From Mycoplasmatota bacterium (lineage in GTDB: Bacteria; Bacillota_I; Bacilli_A; Izemoplasmatales; Izemoplasmataceae), in the NCBI GenBank assembly GCA_030636545.1, contig DAOVWR010000007.1, positions 1 through 24,916 on the forward strand: DNA of 24,916 nucleotides, in the 5' to 3' direction. A program made the position numbers and the translations under genes. Of the stretch, positions 13,255 through 21,595 are shown one piece after another (position 1 is the first letter of the stretch; each line of letters begins with the position of its first letter). The notes beneath the pieces are model-generated. The model saw only the letters and a program-made list of their open reading frames with translations, searched no databases and had not been told where the DNA came from.

Positions 13255-16140
13255 ATGAGAAAAATTAAATTTATGTTAATATTGTTTATGAGCATAATAA
13301 TTGGATTTACAAGCATAAATACAAATGTCCATGCGATTGATGCAACAAAGTTATTTGTCCATTATCATCGATTTGATAATGCCTATACTCCATGGAAACT
13401 ATGGCTTTGGCCATATGAACCAGTTTCAGGTGATGGTGGCAATTATAGTTTCAATGGTGAAGATTCATTTGGCAAGTATTTCGAGATAGATCTTGCTGGA
13501 TCTGTTTTTGAAAATTCTACTTCAGTTGGAGTCATTGTTAAAGACAATAATTGGGCAAAAGATGTTGCAATTGATCGATTCATTGATTTAACAAGTCCTG
13601 ATGGTAGTGGTGAAGTTCATGCGTATTTAGTTAGTGGAGACTCAACCATTTACTATGATGATTCCGCAGTAGATGTATCTAATAGAGCAATTAGCGTTGA
13701 TTTTATTACAACTTCAACAATAGAATTTGAAACCAGCAAAGCTGTAACTGAGGATAAAGTTACTTTGTTTGCAGATGGTAATGAAATTCCTATTGAAAAC
13801 TTTGTTATGAATGGACTTGTTGGAACATTTGATATAATTGGTGGAGCTGATTTAGGAAAATCTTACACTTTAGAAATTGACTTTGAAGATGTTGGGTATA
13901 CTCCAAAAGTTTATACTGTCGGTTTTGGAGGATTGTATTCAAGTGACGATTTCAATGCAATTTATGCATATGACGGTGATCTTGGAGCTATTTATTCTAG
14001 TACGTCTACTACTTTTAAGTTGTGGGCACCTATTAGTGAGAGTGTTTCACTCAACCTATATGAATTTGGTCATCGTGAAAACCAAGTTGATTATGATTCA
14101 GTTCCTGGAACAAATTCACCTTATGATACAGTAGATTTAACCTATACGACAAAAGGTGTTTGGGAAGTAACTGTTCAAGGTGACTTACATGGTGTTTATT
14201 ATACATTTGATGTAACTAACGGAACAGTAACTAATGAAGTTAGTGACCCTTACGCATTTAGCGCAGGTATTAATGGTAAACGAAGTATGGTAGTTGATTT
14301 TGATCGTTTGAACCCAAATGGTTGGGATGATTTAGTTATTCCTGATACTATTGAAAGTTATAATGATTCAATCATCTATGAAATACATATTAGAGATTAT
14401 ACAACTCATTCTACATGGAACGGGACTGAAGATTACCGTGGTAAATTCTTAGGTCTTGCTGAAAGAGGAACTACATATAACGGAGTTACTACAGGATTAG
14501 ATCATATAATTGAACTTGGTGTAACACATGTTCAATTACTACCTGTTTTTGATTTTGGGGCCGCAGTTGATGAAACTAGATTACTAGATCCATCGTACGA
14601 AGGTGTCAAAGATTCTGTCTTCAACTGGGGATATATGCCAGAAAACTTTAATGTTGTTGAAGGTAGTTATTCAACAAATCCATATGATGGAAATGTTAGA
14701 ATTAACGAATACAAACAACTAATTCAAGCATTTAATGAAAATGATATAAGAGTTGTCATGGATGTTGTTTACAATCATACTGGAAAAAGTGCTGATTCAA
14801 ACTTTGATTTAATTGTTCCGGGTTATTATTACCGAATGAACGCTAACGGATCATTTAGTAATGGTAGTGGAACTGGTAATGAAACAGCTAGTGAAAACTA
14901 TATGATGAGTAAATTTATGGTTGATAGCGTTGTTTTTTGGGCAACTGAATACAACATTATGGGCTTTAGATTTGACTTAATGAAACTACATGATATTAAT
15001 ACAATGAATGCTATTGTTACAGCATTACATGCAATAGATGAAACAATATTAGTCTATGGTGAGCCATGGACTGGTGGCACATCACAACTTGATGAAGAAT
15101 TATCAGCATATAATGCTACTCTTGATCAAATGCCTGGTGTTGCCGTATTTAATGATGATACTCGTGATGGTATTAAAGGATCTGTTTGGACTGCAGCTGA
15201 AGGTGGATTCATTCAAGGAAGTAGTTTAGTGGATGAAAGAATTAAATTAGGAATCGTTGGAGCAGTTTTACAAACTAACATTGCCGTAGCGTCATTACCA
15301 AAAGGTGCTTGGGCACCTAATCCTAATCAAACAATTAATTACGTTACTGCCCATGATAACAACACTTTATTTGATAAGTTAATGTTATCAACTACTGATT
15401 TATCTTGGGAAGAACTCCAAGATATGCAAAAACAAGCAAATGCGATTATCTTAACTTCACAAGGAATTCCTTTCTTACATGGTGGAGTTGAAATGATGCG
15501 TTCTAAACCTTGTACTGTTATTGGTGGTACAGCTCAAGGTGAATGTGATGCTACTTTATCATTTGATCATAATAGTTATCGTTCACCAGACGCAACTAAT
15601 CAAATTGATTGGGCTGTCAAAGCAAGTAATATAGATATCTTTAATTACTATAAAGGTTTAATTGAATTACGTAGAAGCATCAATGTATTTAGTTATGACA
15701 GTAAAGAAGAAATAAATAATAAAATGGTATTTTTCCCTGATGCTGGTGGCGTTGTAAGTTACTTAATTTATGATGATGAATCAATTTGGGAATATACATA
15801 TGTAATTCATAACAATAGTACTGTCCAAAGAAACATGAGTTTACAAGGAATAGAATGGAACTTAGTAGTTAATAAAGATACAGCTGGTACTGCAACAATT
15901 GAAGTATTAACTGGAGACACTGTTACTGTTTTACCTAGTGAAACATTAGTAATGTACAAACTAGCACTTGGTGCTGTTTATCCTTTTGAAACAACTGATA
16001 TTCCAATTATCCCTACTGATCCACTTCCACCTGATGCACCGGTTGATACCAACAATGATTTTTATATAATTGTAGGTTCAATTATCGGAGGTATTGCATT
16101 ACTTGGTGCTGGAGTGTTATTCTATTTAAAAAGACCATAA
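13255..16140 (+). CDS. pulA: Membrane-anchored type I pullulanase (CBM41-CBM48-GH13_14)
   Basis: Debranching enzyme hydrolysing alpha-1,6 bonds in pullulan and branched alpha-glucans outside the cell; 961 residues. It has a signal peptide (1 to about 27, NVHA). A CBM41 starch-binding domain (about 30-135, FVHYHRFDNAYTPWKLWLW) is followed by an Ig-like segment (about 145-225), a CBM48-type domain (about 235-345, TTFKLWAPISESVSL) and the catalytic barrel. The pullulanase signature reads FNWGYMP (456-462) instead of YNWGYDP. Catalytic residues are nucleophile D574 (GFRFD), acid/base E603 (YGEPW) and D701 (TAHDNN). The C-terminus is a proline-rich linker, a membrane helix (about 933-957) and LKRP, with no LPXTG motif. 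AGGAGG lies before the ATG. It is first in an operon with the cytoplasmic GH13 gene. Confidence 0.95.
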   Translation: MRKIKFMLILFMSIIIGFTSINTNVHAIDATKLFVHYHRFDNAYTPWKLWLWPYEPVSGDGGNYSFNGEDSFGKYFEIDLAGSVFENSTSVGVIVKDNNWAKDVAIDRFIDLTSPDGSGEVHAYLVSGDSTIYYDDSAVDVSNRAISVDFITTSTIEFETSKAVTEDKVTLFADGNEIPIENFVMNGLVGTFDIIGGADLGKSYTLEIDFEDVGYTPKVYTVGFGGLYSSDDFNAIYAYDGDLGAIYSSTSTTFKLWAPISESVSLNLYEFGHRENQVDYDSVPGTNSPYDTVDLTYTTKGVWEVTVQGDLHGVYYTFDVTNGTVTNEVSDPYAFSAGINGKRSMVVDFDRLNPNGWDDLVIPDTIESYNDSIIYEIHIRDYTTHSTWNGTEDYRGKFLGLAERGTTYNGVTTGLDHIIELGVTHVQLLPVFDFGAAVDETRLLDPSYEGVKDSVFNWGYMPENFNVVEGSYSTNPYDGNVRINEYKQLIQAFNENDIRVVMDVVYNHTGKSADSNFDLIVPGYYYRMNANGSFSNGSGTGNETASENYMMSKFMVDSVVFWATEYNIMGFRFDLMKLHDINTMNAIVTALHAIDETILVYGEPWTGGTSQLDEELSAYNATLDQMPGVAVFNDDTRDGIKGSVWTAAEGGFIQGSSLVDERIKLGIVGAVLQTNIAVASLPKGAWAPNPNQTINYVTAHDNNTLFDKLMLSTTDLSWEELQDMQKQANAIILTSQGIPFLHGGVEMMRSKPCTVIGGTAQGECDATLSFDHNSYRSPDATNQIDWAVKASNIDIFNYYKGLIELRRSINVFSYDSKEEINNKMVFFPDAGGVVSYLIYDDESIWEYTYVIHNNSTVQRNMSLQGIEWNLVVNKDTAGTATIEVLTGDTVTVLPSETLVMYKLALGAVYPFETTDIPIIPTDPLPPDAPVDTNNDFYIIVGSIIGGIALLGAGVLFYLKRP

Positions 16141-16145
16141 CAAAT

Positions 16146-16174
16146 AATTAGCCGGAATTTTTTCCGGCTAATTT
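16146..16174 (+). other. Intercistronic stem-loop, pullulanase / neopullulanase
   Basis: AATTAGCCGGAA (16146-16157) pairs with TTCCGGCTAATT (16162-16173) around TTTT: a 12-bp stem with a GC-rich core. It is followed by TTAAAATA rather than a U-tract, so it is more likely an mRNA-stabilising or leaky attenuating element than a full terminator. The next gene starts 20 bases later. Confidence 0.7.
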
Positions 16175-16181
16175 AAAATAT

Positions 16182-16187
16182 GAGGTG
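16182..16187 (+). promoter_or_regulatory. Shine-Dalgarno that fixes the neopullulanase start
   Basis: GAGGTG is six bases before ATG 16194 and contains the alternative GTG at 16185. The ATG is therefore preferred. Confidence 0.7.
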
Positions 16188-16193
16188 ACTAAA

Positions 16194-18041
16194 ATGTTAG
16201 ATTTCACTATTTATCATGAAGCAAAAAGCAAATATGCTTATATGTATGATAAAGACACAGTACATATAAGACTATTCGCTGCGAAAGACAAAGTTAAAAA
16301 AATCGAAGTTATTTATGGAGATCCTTTCTTATGGGTGCCTGTGGGAAATAGTCTTGATGAATGGACTCAAGTTATTGATAGTACTGACAGTCAAATGATA
16401 AAAGAATATCAAACAGAAATGTATGATCACTTTTTCATTGCACTAAAACCCGAATATAAAAGAATGAAGTATGCTTTTATTGTAAATGATCAATATATTT
16501 ATGGTTGCCGTGAAATTATTGATATAATCAAGTACCCAGAAGCTAAAAAGAATTTATTTAATCACTTTAATTTCCCTTATCTAAACGAAGAAGACTTGTT
16601 TTCAGCACCAAGCTGGGTCCAAGATCAAGTTTGGTATAGTATTTTTCCTGAAAGATTTAATAATGGGGATCCATCAATCAATCCAAAAGGTACACTAGAA
16701 TGGGGAAAAGTTGATAAATATTCTAATCATCAGTTCTTTGGCGGAGATTTACAAGGGATTATTAATAAGTTACCTTACTTAAAAAGTGTTGGATTCACAG
16801 GAATATACATGACGCCAATCTTTGAAGCTGACGCTACTCATAAGTATGATACGGTCGATTACTTCAAAATTGATAAAGCCTTTGGAACTAATGAACTATT
16901 TGGTAAACTTGTCGAGGAAGCTCATAAGCTAGGCATAAAAGTCATGCTTGATGCTGTATTTAATCATTCTGGTTTTCGTCATCCATACTTTTTAGATGTT
17001 GTTAAGAATGGTAAAAATAGTAAATATTACGATTGTTTCTATATTTTAGATGATAAATTACCAATCGCTAACTTCGAATTAAATAAAGATTTATCAATTA
17101 ATCGAAACAAAATAAAACATATGTTTAGAAATCCTGCATTACTAAATTATCGAACATTCGCGTTCACTCCATTTATGCCAAAATTAAACACAAACAATCC
17201 AGTAATGAAAAAATATTTACTTGATGTTGCTAAGTTTTGGATTGAAAAATATGATATCGATGGTTGGCGTTTAGATGTTAGTAATGAGGTAGGCCACAAA
17301 TTCTGGCGCGACTTCAGAACAACAGTTAAAGACGCTAAAAAAGCAACTTATATTGTTGGAGAAAACTGGGATAACTCAAATCCTTGGCTTCAGGGAGATC
17401 AACACGATGGTGTTATGAATTATGAAATCCTAATTCCTATTTGGAGTTATTTTGGAACAAACATAACAACAAAAGAATATTCCAGCACAGAATTTATGTA
17501 TCGCATAAATAAAGTGTTAACTGATTATCCAAAACATGTTTTAAAATCAATGTATAATTTAATTGATTCTCATGATACATCAAGAATCCTAGATATTTGT
17601 TCTAATAATATTGAACTTGTTAAACTACCTTACCTCTTCTTATTCGCTTTTCCTGGTGCACCTAGCATCTATTATGGTGGAGAGATTGGACTTAGTGGTG
17701 GGCATGATCCTGAGAATAGGAGATGTATGCTTTGGGATAAAGATAAACAAAATATGAACGTTCTTTCTCATATTAAGAAGTTAATAACCTTGAGAAATAA
17801 ATATCCGGCCTTCAAAGTACCTGATATTTCTTGGATTGAAGCAAATGATAAAGATGAGTTTATTATCTTCAAAAAAGCTAACCTATATTTCATTATGAGT
17901 AAGCGATATAAAGCACATAGTATTACTTTACCAATAGAACTTCAAAATATAACTGTTGAAGATATTTATAACAATGAGACAGTTAACTTATCAACAAAAT
18001 TAGAAATAGGAAGTTATGGATTTAAGATCTTTAAAGTATAG
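16194..18041 (+). CDS. Cytoplasmic GH13_20 neopullulanase / cyclomaltodextrinase / maltogenic amylase
   Basis: A 615-residue protein without a signal peptide that should break down imported maltodextrins, and possibly cyclodextrins, inside the cell. From ATG 16194 it begins MLDFTIYHEAKSKYAYMYD, the usual opening of the N-terminal CBM34 domain (to about residue 120) of neopullulanases. The catalytic barrel starts at QDQVWYSIFPERFNNGD. Conserved regions are DAVFNHSG, GWRLDVSNE (nucleophile D361), VGENWD (acid/base E390) and DSHDTSR (D461), then APSIYYGGEIGLSGG. Trp before Arg in GWRLDV is characteristic of this subfamily. It lies 53 bases after the pullulanase gene, with a stem-loop between. 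The exact product pattern (neopullulanase, cyclomaltodextrinase or maltogenic amylase) cannot be told from sequence. Confidence 0.93.
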   Translation: MLDFTIYHEAKSKYAYMYDKDTVHIRLFAAKDKVKKIEVIYGDPFLWVPVGNSLDEWTQVIDSTDSQMIKEYQTEMYDHFFIALKPEYKRMKYAFIVNDQYIYGCREIIDIIKYPEAKKNLFNHFNFPYLNEEDLFSAPSWVQDQVWYSIFPERFNNGDPSINPKGTLEWGKVDKYSNHQFFGGDLQGIINKLPYLKSVGFTGIYMTPIFEADATHKYDTVDYFKIDKAFGTNELFGKLVEEAHKLGIKVMLDAVFNHSGFRHPYFLDVVKNGKNSKYYDCFYILDDKLPIANFELNKDLSINRNKIKHMFRNPALLNYRTFAFTPFMPKLNTNNPVMKKYLLDVAKFWIEKYDIDGWRLDVSNEVGHKFWRDFRTTVKDAKKATYIVGENWDNSNPWLQGDQHDGVMNYEILIPIWSYFGTNITTKEYSSTEFMYRINKVLTDYPKHVLKSMYNLIDSHDTSRILDICSNNIELVKLPYLFLFAFPGAPSIYYGGEIGLSGGHDPENRRCMLWDKDKQNMNVLSHIKKLITLRNKYPAFKVPDISWIEANDKDEFIIFKKANLYFIMSKRYKAHSITLPIELQNITVEDIYNNETVNLSTKLEIGSYGFKIFKV

Positions 18042-18043
18042 AA

Positions 18044-18078
18044 AAAAGCATTTCTCAATTATGAGAAATGCTTTTATT
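18044..18078. terminator. Bidirectional terminator, neopullulanase / malG
   Basis: AAAAGCATTTCTCA (18044-18057) and TGAGAAATGCTTTT (18062-18075) form a perfect 14-bp stem with an ATTA loop. It fills the 37-bp gap between two convergent stop codons, with T-rich flanks on both strands. Confidence 0.92.
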
Positions 18079-19143
18079 TTAACCTTTATTTGCTCCGGCA
18101 GTAATACCTTCAATTAAGTATTTTTGGAAGACAATGTATAACGTTGCGATTGGAATCGCGACAATAATTGCAGCCGCTGCGAAAGCTGGATAGTTAGTAT
18201 CTGCGACATCATTAATGAAGTCGAATATACCAACAGCTAATGTCCATTTTTCAGAATCAATAATTAAGAATGATGGTAAAATATAATCCATCCATGGAGC
18301 CATAAATTGTGTTACGGCAACAAAACTAATAATTGGAACTGATAATGGTAAAATAATTTTAAAGAATATTTGGAGTTTATTTGCTCCATCGATTTTAGCT
18401 GATTCATCAAGTTCTTTCGGAATGTTTTGTAGATACCCTTTAATTAGCCAAATGTTAAACGGAATTGATCCCGAAACATATATAATAACTAATGCTTTTG
18501 GCTCATTGGTTAATCCAAACGTTTGGAACAAGGTGAATATTGCAATTAATGATAAGAAAGTCGGGAACATTTGCAGTACTAATATTGTAAGTAATCCTGT
18601 CTTTTTACCTTTAAATTTATATCTTGCAAATACATAGGCAGTTCCAGTAACAAATAGTACAGCAAATACCATTGTTAAGAATGCTACTTGTAATGTATTC
18701 CAATACCATAGTACGAAGTGAGTTGTTTCTTCTATTCCCCCAATTGTTCTAGATCCTGTTAATAAGAATTCATAATTAACAAAACTAGGATTTTCTGGCC
18801 AAATAGTATTCAAGATACCACTTGTTGGTGATAAACTTGTTCCAACTGTATAAATAAGTGGAATAACTACAACAAATGCAAGTAATACTAACTCACTATA
18901 AATAAATGCTGTACCTAATATATTTTTAGGTTTAAAAATATTAGGAATTGCAGTAGCACTTAATTTTCTTACTGAATCCATTTTCAAATAATAAACTAAT
19001 CCTAAGATTGGAATAAGACCAATTAATCCCGCAAGAAATTCTGATTTTCCTTTTTTATTAGCTACCGAAACAGTTAAGGATTGGAGAGTAAAGATAATAA
19101 CTAATGCTACATAAATTAATGCTCCTTTTTGTAACAAATTCAT
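18079..19143 (-). CDS. malG: Maltodextrin ABC transporter permease, MalG type
   Basis: Second membrane subunit of the importer; 354 residues, about 70 more than the usual 280 or so. The extra N-terminus carries two hydrophobic segments (about 6-26 and 36-53) joined by a basic loop (NKKGKS). The ordinary MalG body starts near residue 78 (LGTAFIYSELVLLAFVVVIPLIYTVGTSLSP). The ATPase-contacting EAA loop is ELDESAKIDGANKLQIF (244-260). The C-terminal QKYLIEGITAGANKG is typical of MalG proteins. The start follows the malF stop by two bases, with GGAGGATG inside the end of malF. It is the last gene of the transport operon. The additional hydrophobic segments may form an extra hairpin; their role is unknown. 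Confidence 0.92.
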   Translation of the reverse strand: MNLLQKGALIYVALVIIFTLQSLTVSVANKKGKSEFLAGLIGLIPILGLVYYLKMDSVRKLSATAIPNIFKPKNILGTAFIYSELVLLAFVVVIPLIYTVGTSLSPTSGILNTIWPENPSFVNYEFLLTGSRTIGGIEETTHFVLWYWNTLQVAFLTMVFAVLFVTGTAYVFARYKFKGKKTGLLTILVLQMFPTFLSLIAIFTLFQTFGLTNEPKALVIIYVSGSIPFNIWLIKGYLQNIPKELDESAKIDGANKLQIFFKIILPLSVPIISFVAVTQFMAPWMDYILPSFLIIDSEKWTLAVGIFDFINDVADTNYPAFAAAAIIVAIPIATLYIVFQKYLIEGITAGANKG

Positions 19144-19145
19144 AA

Positions 19146-21524
19146 TTAATCATCCTCCTTAAATGCTCTTGTCCGAGTGAAGTTCCAAGCCGATAATGTA
19201 CCAATAATCAAGAAAATCAAGATACTGAATACACTTGCCATAGAATACCAACGAACATTAGGATCAACAGTTAATGTGTAAATCCAGGATATAAGGATAT
19301 CTGTCGAGCCGGCGTAGGCGGTTTCATAAGTTCCTCCACCAGGTCCACCTCCAGTGATAAAGTAAATAACACCGAAGTTATTAAAGTTTCCACTAAATGT
19401 CATAACTAATAACGGACTAGTCGCAAACAATACTAGTGGCATTGTAATATATTTAAATTGTTGGAAGCCTGTTGCTCCATCAATTGATGCTGCTTCATAT
19501 AATGATTTGTCGATTGAAGTCATAACTCCACTCATTAAAGCCATAAAGAATGGGAATCCAAGCCAAACGTTTAAGACGATAATAAACACCTTAACGAAAG
19601 CTGGGTTTGCTTCATTCGACAGCCATTGGAAGTTCTGATCTCCAAAATAGAATAACTTTTGAAGTCCAGTTCCGGCCTCGGCATATGATCTACCTAACAT
19701 TCCCCAATCCATAAATAGTTGGGTAATTCCTGTTCTTGTTAATACCTGATTAACGTAACCTAAATCATTAAACATAACCCTAAATATCATTTGTGATATT
19801 AAGGCAGGCATCGCCCAAGGTAAAATTAAAACTGAACGCCAAAATTTTCTAAATACAACACGTTTATTATTCAAAATAACAGCTTGAATAAATCCACCAA
19901 AGAAACATGTGAATGTTGCTGCAGTAGCCCAAATCAGTGTCCATGAGAAAACTTTCCAAAATTGTCCACCAAAGTCAATTGTACTACCTGTTGTTAAACT
20001 AAATACTTCTTTAAAATTGGCAAATCCAACCCAACTAATTAATTGTCCAGGTGGAATATGTTCAATATTATAATTCGTAAATGCAACAGCTAGCCCAAAG
20101 AAGATTGGCATAACACTAATAAATGTTATTAATAGTAAAGCTGGTGTTAAGACAATATATTCAAAGAAGTTTTCATAAAGATTCGCGAAATACTCTCTTT
20201 CTTTAGGTACTTTTTTAGTCTCACTAATTATTAATGATGTATTATAAGCATCTTTTATATTCCAAATATAGATAAAGATAACATATACTAATACAAGCAT
20301 TGCAATTAAACCTCTTAACAATAACTGAGTTGAATGGTGTCCAGCAATTTCAATTGAGCGTGCTTCAATTGAAATAGTTCCTGAACTTGGTAATAAGAAA
20401 GACATTACCTCATGTTGATAAAGAGTTTTTTGCGGAATGCTACCCATCGTAACTAATCCCCATATTCCTTTAACAAAGAAGCCTGCTCTCTCATAAAATA
20501 CATTGTTAACTTGATCTAATAATTCTTCGTATCCCTCAGGATTATAAGAAAAATAAATACGAGCTAACATTTTATTGAAATCATCATTATCCATATTAAT
20601 ATTTTGGGTAATTCTTCCTTGTAACATATCTGCAAAACTAGCTACACTATCATATTGTAAAATTAAATCACCAAATAATGCTTTGAAGTGACTATTATAA
20701 TATCCAACATAATAAATAGCTCTTGTTGAGCGATCTATATCTTCATATACATCATCGTATATTTCAATATATTTTTCAGTAAATAATTCATCTTCAGCTT
20801 GGATTACTAACGCTTCATTATGGTCATCTATATAAGTAGTTAAGGTATTATCCCAATCAACTTCACCAACAGTATGTCCGCCTGCCACTAAGATATTAGT
20901 CGCATTTAACGTTACTCTTTCAAGACGTAAAGTTTCAAAATTTCCACCAAGACGAATGTCTCTTTCTGCTCTTTCAACTATAAGGGCTTCAACAATTTTT
21001 AAAACATTCTCATTAGCTAAAATTTCTGCTTCTATTTCAAGATCTTCTACGCCATTTTCTAGTTCAATTTCTTCAATCAATCTAATTTGTTCCCCAAGAA
21101 AAGCATACATATCGTCATTAGAATATGTAATATTATCTACTTGAATTGGATCCCCATTTTCATCATGAAAAACAAGTGTATCTTCATCGAATGTATATCC
21201 ATTCGACTCAGCTACGTCATGTAATAAATCAAAATCCTCATAAGCAAACTCGCTAAGTGGATTATAAACCTTTAAATTATAGTAATACCATGTTGGTAAA
21301 TAGTTTGATAATTCCTCTTGCATCTCATTTCCTGGAATCTTGTCATCATATAAATCAAATTCAGTTCCGTATGATCCAGAACTTACTTCAATAAAGATTA
21401 ATAATGAGAAAAGTCCAAAAAAGATAGTAGCTTTAATGAGTTGTCGATTAAATAATTGTCCCAGTCCCCAAATCAAAGATGAACCAATCGCTTTAAGGAG
21501 GGCTATAATTTTTTTCATTTCCAT
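19146..21524 (-). CDS. malF: Maltodextrin ABC transporter permease, MalF type, with large extracytoplasmic insertion
   Basis: First membrane subunit of the importer; 792 residues from ATG 21524, against roughly 430 in Firmicutes relatives (MdxF/MalC). The N-terminus (GLGQLFNRQLIKATIFF) and first membrane helix (about 29-46) are normal. The family element GIWGLVTMG, which in relatives follows soon after helix 1, appears only at about 353-361. About 300 acidic, largely helical residues therefore lie between them, predicted outside. Helix 2 (about 401-421) and the remaining permease follow, with the EAA loop YEAASIDGATGFQQFKYI near the C-terminal third and EGxGPGGGTYE-like loops. GGGGTGA sets the ATG; TTG 21539 is upstream of it. 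The inserted domain has no family I recognise. Confidence 0.93.
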   Translation of the reverse strand: MEMKKIIALLKAIGSSLIWGLGQLFNRQLIKATIFFGLFSLLIFIEVSSGSYGTEFDLYDDKIPGNEMQEELSNYLPTWYYYNLKVYNPLSEFAYEDFDLLHDVAESNGYTFDEDTLVFHDENGDPIQVDNITYSNDDMYAFLGEQIRLIEEIELENGVEDLEIEAEILANENVLKIVEALIVERAERDIRLGGNFETLRLERVTLNATNILVAGGHTVGEVDWDNTLTTYIDDHNEALVIQAEDELFTEKYIEIYDDVYEDIDRSTRAIYYVGYYNSHFKALFGDLILQYDSVASFADMLQGRITQNINMDNDDFNKMLARIYFSYNPEGYEELLDQVNNVFYERAGFFVKGIWGLVTMGSIPQKTLYQHEVMSFLLPSSGTISIEARSIEIAGHHSTQLLLRGLIAMLVLVYVIFIYIWNIKDAYNTSLIISETKKVPKEREYFANLYENFFEYIVLTPALLLITFISVMPIFFGLAVAFTNYNIEHIPPGQLISWVGFANFKEVFSLTTGSTIDFGGQFWKVFSWTLIWATAATFTCFFGGFIQAVILNNKRVVFRKFWRSVLILPWAMPALISQMIFRVMFNDLGYVNQVLTRTGITQLFMDWGMLGRSYAEAGTGLQKLFYFGDQNFQWLSNEANPAFVKVFIIVLNVWLGFPFFMALMSGVMTSIDKSLYEAASIDGATGFQQFKYITMPLVLFATSPLLVMTFSGNFNNFGVIYFITGGGPGGGTYETAYAGSTDILISWIYTLTVDPNVRWYSMASVFSILIFLIIGTLSAWNFTRTRAFKEDD

Positions 21525-21528
21525 TTCT

Positions 21529-21535
21529 TCACCCC
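21529..21535 (-). promoter_or_regulatory. Shine-Dalgarno that fixes the malF start
   Basis: Minus-strand GGGGTGA lies four bases before ATG 21524. It is inside the longer frame opening at TTG 21539. A second in-frame ATG at 21518 is less well spaced. Confidence 0.65.
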
Positions 21536-21552
21536 ACAATTATAAAAAATAT

Positions 21553-21580
21553 AAAAGGCCATGCGTTCACATGGCCTTTT
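21553..21580 (-). other. Intercistronic stem-loop, malE / malF
   Basis: AAAAGGCCATG (21553-21563) pairs with CATGGCCTTTT (21570-21580), an 11-bp stem with a six-base loop, 15 bases after the malE stop. On the transcript it is followed by UUUUAUAUUUUUU, so it may act as a leaky terminator or as a 3'-end protector of malE mRNA. Either would lower MalF and MalG relative to MalE. Confidence 0.75.
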
Positions 21581-21595
21581 AAATAATAAAGTTAA

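Noticed and set aside
13877..14134. Alternative plus-strand frame inside the pullulanase gene
   Set aside because: It lies wholly within a continuous, domain-supported reading frame.
16040..16140. Sortase (LPXTG) anchor at the pullulanase C-terminus
   Set aside because: The end is a membrane helix followed by LKRP. No LPXTG or similar motif precedes it; the same holds for the 512-residue protein.
13255..18041. Mycoplasma-type code with TGA as tryptophan
   Set aside because: Trp is TGG throughout and TGA serves as the alpha-glucosidase stop, so the standard code applies.
20956..21144. Plus-strand frames opposite malF (also 18422-18637 opposite malG and 21340-21582)
   Set aside because: Low-complexity Ser/Ile-rich shadows of the acidic malF insertion and other permease codons.
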